Below, one piece after another: positions 1 through 3,477 of a stretch of DNA of 5,592 nt. The notes beneath the pieces were generated by a model. The model searched no databases. It saw only the letters and a list, made by a program, of their open reading frames with translations, and was not told the DNA's origin. How positions within the stretch are numbered: the first letter of the stretch is position 1; every line of letters begins with the position of its first letter. Position numbers and translations under genes: made by a program. Location of the stretch: assembly GCA_958427375.1 (NCBI GenBank), contig CAUABY010000149.1, positions 1 through 5,592 of the forward strand, given 5' to 3'. The DNA is from an uncultured Eubacteriales bacterium (GTDB taxonomy: Bacteria > Bacillota > Clostridia > Oscillospirales > Oscillospiraceae).

Positions 1-269
1 TGTTTCTGCTTGAGCTCAAGTTTTGCTGGGGTGTCACCGAAACCATAGACGCGCAGGCGCACCTTCTTGCGCGCCTCCAAGCCGTCCAGCTTCTCATAAT
101 AGTCCAGCGCGTCCGGCGTGTCAAAATACAGTGAGCGCACCATATATCCCCCGTTTTGGCTGTGGCTGTCCCGCCTGAGCACCTGAGAGAGCAGAAACTC
201 CATCCGCGAGGCTTCCGGCGGGCTCAATTCATATTTTTGTTCCGTGCGAAGAACCTCAAACTGCTGCAT
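1..269 (-). CDS. VTC-domain (polyphosphate polymerase-like) protein, N-terminal part only
   Basis: The gene begins at the ATG at 269 and runs off the left edge, leaving 89 complete N-terminal codons. An excellent ribosome binding site, GGAAGGAGG (276-284, minus strand), lies 6 nt before the ATG. The visible protein has the start of a VTC domain, the tunnel-fold domain that makes inorganic polyphosphate in yeast VTC4: R8-x-E-x-K12-Y13, the strand VRSLYFDT (44-51), DYYEKLDG (57-64), the basic strand RKKVRLRVYG (67-76) and KLELKQK (83-89). In VTC4 the equivalent basic strands line the nucleotide/phosphate tunnel. Many clostridial VTC-domain proteins have not been tested biochemically and are often found near CotH-like and DUF4956 genes, so polyphosphate synthesis is a family-based expectation. 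The gap of 45 bp to the LytTR regulator upstream, with no terminator, suggests co-transcription. The catalytic C-terminal half is not visible. Confidence 0.85.
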   Translation of the reverse strand, partial: MQQFEVLRTEQKYELSPPEASRMEFLLSQVLRRDSHSQNGGYMVRSLYFDTPDALDYYEKLDGLEARKKVRLRVYGFGDTPAKLELKQK

Positions 270-314
270 AGCGTTCCTCCTTCCTGTCTGCGCGGAAATA
301 AAGAAAGACTGGTT

Positions 315-1127
315 TTAATAGAAAGCGTATTTTTCAATCAAGGCGGTCAGCTCATCCCGTATCCGCGTATAGCGCATTTTCGGAACGGGCAGCACCTCAC
401 CTGTTACCAGTGTTACACAATAGCGCTCAATCTTTGTGACATAGTCGCAGTTGACGCAAAAGCTCCGATGAATTCGATAAAAGTTTTTGGGGAGACGCGG
501 CTGCAAGTCCTTCATTGAGATTGGCACCTGTCTGCGCTCGTTAAGCGTACATATGACGCACTCGTTGTCCATCGCCTGTATATAGCGCACAGTATTGATA
601 TCAATAAACTGATTTGAAACATCGCTTTTGAAAACAAGCTTTTTGTATTCCCCGCCTGTTTTCCCCAACAGCCGCTCCTTGACATATTGATAAGTCTGCG
701 CGTTGACAAGGGATCGGAAAGCCACATTACTCAGCAGCCCGCTCCACACATTGGACATGTGCATATGATAAAGCCGCCACTGCCCATTCTCCTCGCGGTA
801 GCAGAAGGTGGCGCGTTGCCTGAGCACGCTGACAAGCTGAGGCTCTCCTTCAGAATAAAGGGCGTACTGGCCAAGGACAATCAGCTGACTGTCACAGCCG
901 GTTTCCACGGGGCGGAAGTTTGGCTCCTCCAAGCGGTAAGCGGGCATAACAAAGTCATCTTTAAAGAGGCTTTTGATGGCCGACGCGCCGGAAGCCAAGG
1001 TATTTCCCGTGCTGAGCCAAACACAGTTGTCCGAAATTGCGGAAAGCAGCGGCTCAGTATTGCTCAGATAATATTCGCGGATAATTTCCAGCGTATTTTC
1101 GCAGATTGTCTCCTTTTTCAGCTCCAT
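315..1127 (-). CDS. NTF2/SnoaL-like domain fused to LytTR DNA-binding domain, transcriptional regulator
   Basis: This 270-residue cytoplasmic regulator has two parts. Residues about 10-128 resemble an NTF2/SnoaL-like alpha+beta barrel: an N-terminal helical stretch, DNCVWLS (33-39), and the closing strand WRLYHMHMSNVW (117-128). Such barrels bind small ligands or act as enzymes; the ligand here is unknown. Residues about 163-265 are a LytTR DNA-binding domain, with FIDINTVRYIQAMDN (174-188), the hallmark FYRIHRSFCVN (216-226) and LPVPKMRYTRIRDEL (246-260). There is no receiver domain, so it is not a classical LytR/AgrA response regulator and is probably a one-component sensor. The start at 1127 is chosen because AGGTGG lies 5 nt upstream; an in-frame ATG at 1160 has no ribosome binding site and would sit at or before the predicted transcription start. 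It probably forms an operon with the downstream VTC gene. The DNA-binding call is firm, the N-terminal fold less so. Confidence 0.85.
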   Translation of the reverse strand: MELKKETICENTLEIIREYYLSNTEPLLSAISDNCVWLSTGNTLASGASAIKSLFKDDFVMPAYRLEEPNFRPVETGCDSQLIVLGQYALYSEGEPQLVSVLRQRATFCYREENGQWRLYHMHMSNVWSGLLSNVAFRSLVNAQTYQYVKERLLGKTGGEYKKLVFKSDVSNQFIDINTVRYIQAMDNECVICTLNERRQVPISMKDLQPRLPKNFYRIHRSFCVNCDYVTKIERYCVTLVTGEVLPVPKMRYTRIRDELTALIEKYAFY

Positions 1128-1132
1128 ATCGC

Positions 1133-1138
1133 CCACCT
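1133..1138 (-). promoter_or_regulatory. Ribosome binding site that fixes the LytTR gene start
   Basis: AGGTGG on the minus strand lies 5 nt before the ATG at 1127. The alternative in-frame ATG at 1160 has no purine-rich tract before it, so this site decides the shorter 270-residue product. Confidence 0.7.
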
Positions 1139-1156
1139 GTTTGGCCACAGTTTTAC

Positions 1157-1180
1157 GCATATCAAATATAGCATATCAAA
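1157..1180 (-). repeat. Perfect 10-bp direct repeat overlapping the -10 element
   Basis: TTTGATATGC occurs twice on the minus strand (1180-1171 and 1166-1157), separated by TATA, so the period is 14 bp. The repeats flank and partly contain the -10 box at 1170-1165, the place expected for an operator. The spacing is shorter than the roughly two-turn spacing usual for LytTR-type direct repeats, so the binding protein, if any, is not predicted. Confidence 0.5.
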
Positions 1181-1193
1181 AAATCCGTGTCCA
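1165..1193 (-). promoter_or_regulatory. Sigma-A-type promoter for the LytTR-VTC operon
   Basis: On the minus strand, TGGACA (1193-1188) and TATATT (1170-1165) are separated by exactly 17 bp, and the -10 is preceded by TGC, giving an extended -10 (TGn). Predicted transcription starts near 1157-1159, about 30 nt before the chosen start codon at 1127. This also argues against the upstream ATG at 1160, which would be at or outside the 5' end of the message. The call is from consensus match and spacing only. Confidence 0.65.
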
Positions 1194-1254
1194 GAAAAAA
1201 TCGTGAATGAGGCGTTTGGCGTGGTAAATGAGACATCGCTTTTCAATGCGTGGA

Positions 1255-1274
1255 GCACGGGGCTTTTACCTGTC
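1255..1274. repeat. Imperfect ~20-bp repeat, copy 1
   Basis: GCACGGGGCTTT, then two spacer bases, then CCTGTC. The same arrangement recurs at 1410-1430 with a three-base spacer. The 12-base first block and 6-base last block are identical in both copies. ACGGG and CCTGT within the unit can pair as a 5-bp stem with one G-U, so each copy could form a small hairpin. Confidence 0.5.
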
Positions 1275-1283
1275 AGATTTAGG

Positions 1284-1299
1284 AAGCGCGTTGGCGCTT
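1284..1299. repeat. Short GC-rich inverted repeat (hairpin)
   Basis: AAGCGC and GCGCTT form a perfect 6-bp stem around the tetraloop GTTG. A run of seven T residues begins at 1321, about 20 nt downstream on the plus strand, too far for a canonical intrinsic terminator, and no plus-strand gene ends just upstream. Its role is unknown. Confidence 0.4.
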
Positions 1300-1337
1300 G
1301 AGGGCATGGAATCGGCACAATTTTTTTATTCTTACTA

Positions 1338-1366
1338 TTGCAATATTTGTTTTTATATTTTAAAAT
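1338..1366 (+). promoter_or_regulatory. Sigma-A-type promoter for the phosphorelay operon
   Basis: TTGCAA (1338-1343) and TAAAAT (1361-1366) are separated by 17 bp within an AT-rich tract. The -35 matches four of six consensus bases and the -10 five of six. Transcription would start near 1373, leaving a 5' leader of about 97 nt before the ATG at 1470. TATATT at 1354-1359 is an alternative -10 with a poorer partner. The downstream genes have no convincing promoter of their own. Confidence 0.55.
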
Positions 1367-1403
1367 AGTGCGGAGTATTTTTTAATTTATCGTCGTTAAA
1401 ATA

Positions 1404-1454
1404 GCAGCTGCACGGGGCTTTATGCCTGTCTGGGCGCGGTGCTGGTTAAGCTGC
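1404..1454 (+). promoter_or_regulatory. Candidate structured 5' leader before the HD-GYP gene
   Basis: GCAGCT (1404-1409) is complementary to AGCTGC (1449-1454), and the adjoining GCAC (1410-1413) to GTGC (1439-1442), giving a 10-bp paired stem with a 6-nt bulge (1443-1448) on one side. Inside it, GGC (1416-1418) and GCC (1424-1426) can close a small TTTAT loop. The stem ends 2 nt before the GGAGGG ribosome binding site, so folding could affect translation initiation. It does not match a riboswitch class I recognise, and no folding or covariation was computed. Confidence 0.3.
1410..1430. repeat. Imperfect ~20-bp repeat, copy 2
   Basis: GCACGGGGCTTT, a three-base spacer, then CCTGTC. This is the second copy of the motif at 1255-1274. 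It lies in the predicted transcribed leader and forms part of the candidate stem structure, whereas copy 1 lies upstream of the plus-strand promoter. Confidence 0.5.
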
Positions 1455-1456
1455 AT

Positions 1457-1462
1457 GGAGGG
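1457..1462 (+). promoter_or_regulatory. Ribosome binding site that fixes the HD-GYP gene start
   Basis: GGAGGG lies 7 nt before the ATG at 1470. The frame is open back to an ATG at 1422, but that codon lacks a ribosome binding site and would add 16 residues unlike any receiver-domain N-terminus, so 1470 is preferred. Confidence 0.8.
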
Positions 1463-1469
1463 TGGAACC

Positions 1470-3074
1470 ATGGAAAAGCAGAAAATTCTTATTGTGGACG
1501 ATTCAGAGATGAACCGCGTTTTCCTGGCGGATATCTTGGAAGGGCAGTACGATGTGACGGAGGCGGAAAACGGCCGCGAGGCGGTGGAGATTCTCGCCGG
1601 GAACGAATCGGATTTCTGGTTTGTGCTGCTGGACATTATGATGCCGGAAATGGACGGCTTCGATGTACTCAACTACATAAATGATCATTACTGGAACGAC
1701 CGAGTAGTGGTGATGATGATATCCTCCGACGGCTCGCCGGACAACATCAACCGCGCCTACAGTCTGGGCGCTTTTGACTACATCGGCCGCCCATTTGACC
1801 CTATGATTGTCCGCAAGCGTATCGCAAACACGCTGATGCTTTACGCCCGCCAGCACGACCTTGAAAACACGGTGAAAGAGCAGTTTTTAGAGCAGCAGAA
1901 GAACAACGATTTAATGATTTCCATTCTGTCTCACATTGTGGAATTTCGCAACGGGGAGAGCGGCGTTCACATTCAGCACGTGAAAGACATTACGGAGACA
2001 CTGCTGAAATGCCTCGCTCGATGCACGAGCAGATACGGCCTTTCGGATGATAAAATCGCCCTTATCAAAACCGTCTCCGCCATCCACGACGTGGGTAAAA
2101 TAGCCATACCGCAGGAGATTCTCAACAAGCCCGGCAGGCTGACCGCGGAAGAGTTTGAGATTATGAAAACCCACACGACAACCGGCGCGGAGATGCTCTC
2201 CAATCTGCCCGCTGAGCAGGCGTCATCGCCGCTGGTAAGCGCGGCATACGAAATCTGCCGCTGGCACCATGAGCGCTATGACGGGCGGGGCTATCCCGAC
2301 GGGCTGAAGGGTGAGGAAATCCCCATCGGCGCGCAGGTTGTGGCGCTGGCGGATGTATACGACGCTTTGACAAGCGAGCGTTGCTACAAAAAGGCCATCC
2401 CCCATGAGCAGGCGCTGAGCATGATTCACGAGGGGAAGTGCGGCGTTTTCAATCCGCTGCTGCTGCAATGCCTTGATGAAACTTCGGACGCGCTCAGGCA
2501 TCTGAAAGAGGATGCCGGTTCGGCAAGCAGCGTCAAGGCCGGCGGCGCGCCGCGGGCCGATGAGCCGCGCGGCAGACACGAGACGTCCTCCGGGCTGCCG
2601 GAGTACATGCAGCTATTGTACATCGACCCGCTGACGGGGGTATACAACCGCCGCTATTTTCAGGAGTACATACAGGACAGCCCCGACATTGAGGCCGTTG
2701 TTCTCATTGGCATAGATAACTTTGCAAATCTCGTCGAGGTCAGCGGGCGCGAAGCCGGAGACGCGGCGCTTCGCCGGGCAGGCAGGCTGCTGCTGTCGCT
2801 GACACGGCAAAACGACCCTGTTATCCGCTTTGATGACGGCAAGTTTCTCATCGCCTTTCGCAGCATGACGAAGAGCGCTTTTAAGCCCCGTCTGGAGGCG
2901 CTCAGGCAGCATTTCACCGAGCCTGCCGCGCAGGAGCAGCCGCAAGCTTCGATGAGCATATACGGCTTTTGGGGGCCGGGCAGGCAGGAGGCGCTTTTTT
3001 CGATGGCAAAGTCCGCGGCGCAGTCCAGCGAGAGCGCAGGCGGCCAGATGGTCATTCGCTTTCTGGACGAGTGA
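1470..3074 (+). CDS. Response regulator with REC, HD-GYP phosphodiesterase and degenerate GGDEF domains
   Basis: This 534-residue cytoplasmic response regulator probably hydrolyses cyclic di-GMP when phosphorylated. Residues 4-120 are a receiver: acidic pair D10/D11, phosphoacceptor D55 in LLDIMMPEMDG, S85, and R107 where a lysine is usual. A helical linker (about 125-150) leads to an HD-GYP domain (about 150-340) with the expected metal and signature residues: E158, H167, H206/D207 in IHDVGKIAIP, H235, H266/H267, the RYDGRGYPDG motif (269-278) and D295. After a Gly/Ala/Pro/Glu-rich linker (345-375), residues about 378-534 have a GGDEF fold opening with DPLTGVYNRRYF (386-397). Its signature reads DDGKF (455-459) and both metal-binding acids are replaced (G414, G457), so cyclase activity is unlikely, yet the inhibitory-site motif R446-Q-N-D449 remains. 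It leads the operon with the HPt and kinase genes, its likely phosphate donors. The phosphodiesterase assignment is confident; the role of the last domain is inference. Confidence 0.93.
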   Translation: MEKQKILIVDDSEMNRVFLADILEGQYDVTEAENGREAVEILAGNESDFWFVLLDIMMPEMDGFDVLNYINDHYWNDRVVVMMISSDGSPDNINRAYSLGAFDYIGRPFDPMIVRKRIANTLMLYARQHDLENTVKEQFLEQQKNNDLMISILSHIVEFRNGESGVHIQHVKDITETLLKCLARCTSRYGLSDDKIALIKTVSAIHDVGKIAIPQEILNKPGRLTAEEFEIMKTHTTTGAEMLSNLPAEQASSPLVSAAYEICRWHHERYDGRGYPDGLKGEEIPIGAQVVALADVYDALTSERCYKKAIPHEQALSMIHEGKCGVFNPLLLQCLDETSDALRHLKEDAGSASSVKAGGAPRADEPRGRHETSSGLPEYMQLLYIDPLTGVYNRRYFQEYIQDSPDIEAVVLIGIDNFANLVEVSGREAGDAALRRAGRLLLSLTRQNDPVIRFDDGKFLIAFRSMTKSAFKPRLEALRQHFTEPAAQEQPQASMSIYGFWGPGRQEALFSMAKSAAQSSESAGGQMVIRFLDE

Positions 3075-3109
3075 CACATTGGCAGATATTATATAAGGAG
3101 TGAACAAAC

Positions 3110-3472
3110 ATGACGCTGAGAGAATGCTATCTCCAATTCGGCGGAGATTATGACGGGGTTTTTGGCAGACTGCGCAAGGAGCAGTTAGTGGAAAAATTCC
3201 TTCTTAAATTTGTAGATGACAAGAGCTTTTCCATGTTTGGAGAGGCCATGGCCCGGCAGGACTATGAAGAGGGTCTGCGGGCTGTACACACGCTCAAGGG
3301 GGTATGCCAAAACCTCTCCTTTACCGCGCTTTACGAGAGCAGCAGCCAAATCACCGCGGCCATGAAAGAGCAGGATTACAGCAAGGCCTTGAGCATGGCT
3401 CCTCAGATGGCTGAGGACTATCAGCGCATAATACGCGCTGTGGAAGAATACAGACAGAGCTTAGAGGGATAA
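3110..3472 (+). CDS. Stand-alone HPt histidine phosphotransfer protein
   Basis: This 120-residue, mainly helical cytoplasmic protein is a single HPt domain, a carrier that moves phosphoryl groups between receiver domains. The phosphorylatable residue is H60 in RAVHTLKGVCQNLSF (57-71), matching the family pattern H-x-LKG-x-x-x-N-L. Surrounding helices (about 24-35, 39-50, 53-68, 71-86, 90-99 and 101-117) fit the four-helix bundle of the fold, and the length is typical of free-standing HPt proteins. AAGGAG (3095-3100) precedes the ATG by 9 nt. The gene starts 35 bp after the response regulator stop, and its TAA overlaps or nearly touches the kinase start, so the three genes are probably co-transcribed and translationally coupled. 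Position between kinase and regulator suggests the route kinase receiver to H60 to D55 of the HD-GYP regulator. Confidence 0.92.
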   Translation: MTLRECYLQFGGDYDGVFGRLRKEQLVEKFLLKFVDDKSFSMFGEAMARQDYEEGLRAVHTLKGVCQNLSFTALYESSSQITAAMKEQDYSKALSMAPQMAEDYQRIIRAVEEYRQSLEG

Positions 3473-3477
3473 TGCCA

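Larger units (their letters stand above)
1128..1469. other. Divergent intergenic regulatory region
   Basis: These 342 bp lie between the starts of two outward-facing transcription units. The region holds a minus-strand promoter (1165-1193), a plus-strand promoter (1338-1366), a 10-bp direct repeat (1157-1180), a short GC hairpin (1284-1299), two copies of an approximately 20-bp imperfect repeat (1255-1274 and 1410-1430) and a foldable leader (1404-1454). Composition is uneven: 1141-1200 and 1320-1390 are AT-rich, while 1200-1320 and 1404-1469 are GC-richer. Short open frames through it have no ribosome binding site or recognisable family. I see no tRNA, CRISPR array or insertion sequence here. 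Confidence 0.75.

Noticed and set aside
1147..1155. LytTR-like binding site (ACAGTTTTA)
   Set aside because: A partial match to the degenerate LytTR consensus as a single half-site. Such matches occur by chance in AT-rich DNA and no second half-site at the usual spacing was seen.
1128..1160. Upstream in-frame ATG at 1160 as the start of the LytTR gene
   Set aside because: No ribosome binding site, and the predicted promoter would start transcription at or after this codon. The ATG at 1127 has AGGTGG at 5 nt.
687..1301. Plus-strand open frame of 204 codons opposite the LytTR gene
   Set aside because: No family resemblance or ribosome binding site; it overlaps a well-supported minus-strand gene and both divergent regulatory elements.
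1284..1327. Intrinsic terminator formed by the AAGCGC/GCGCTT hairpin and the T run
   Set aside because: About 20 nt separate the stem from the T tract, and no plus-strand gene ends just before it.
1422..1469. N-terminal extension of the HD-GYP regulator from an ATG at 1422
   Set aside because: No ribosome binding site; the extra 16 residues do not belong to a receiver domain, and GGAGGG sits 7 nt before the ATG at 1470.
1373..1469. c-di-GMP riboswitch (GEMM-I or GEMM-II) in the leader
   Set aside because: Attractive because the next gene is a c-di-GMP enzyme, but the conserved core motifs of these classes are not visible in the leader.
3064..3092. Internal promoter for the HPt gene (TGGACG, 17 bp, TATTAT)
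   Set aside because: Spacing is right, but transcription would begin around 3099, within the ribosome binding site at 3095-3100, leaving no usable leader.
2613..3107. Long open frames on the minus strand opposite the HD-GYP gene
   Set aside because: They lack ribosome binding sites and recognisable domains. The plus strand encodes clear domain motifs throughout, so these are antisense shadows.
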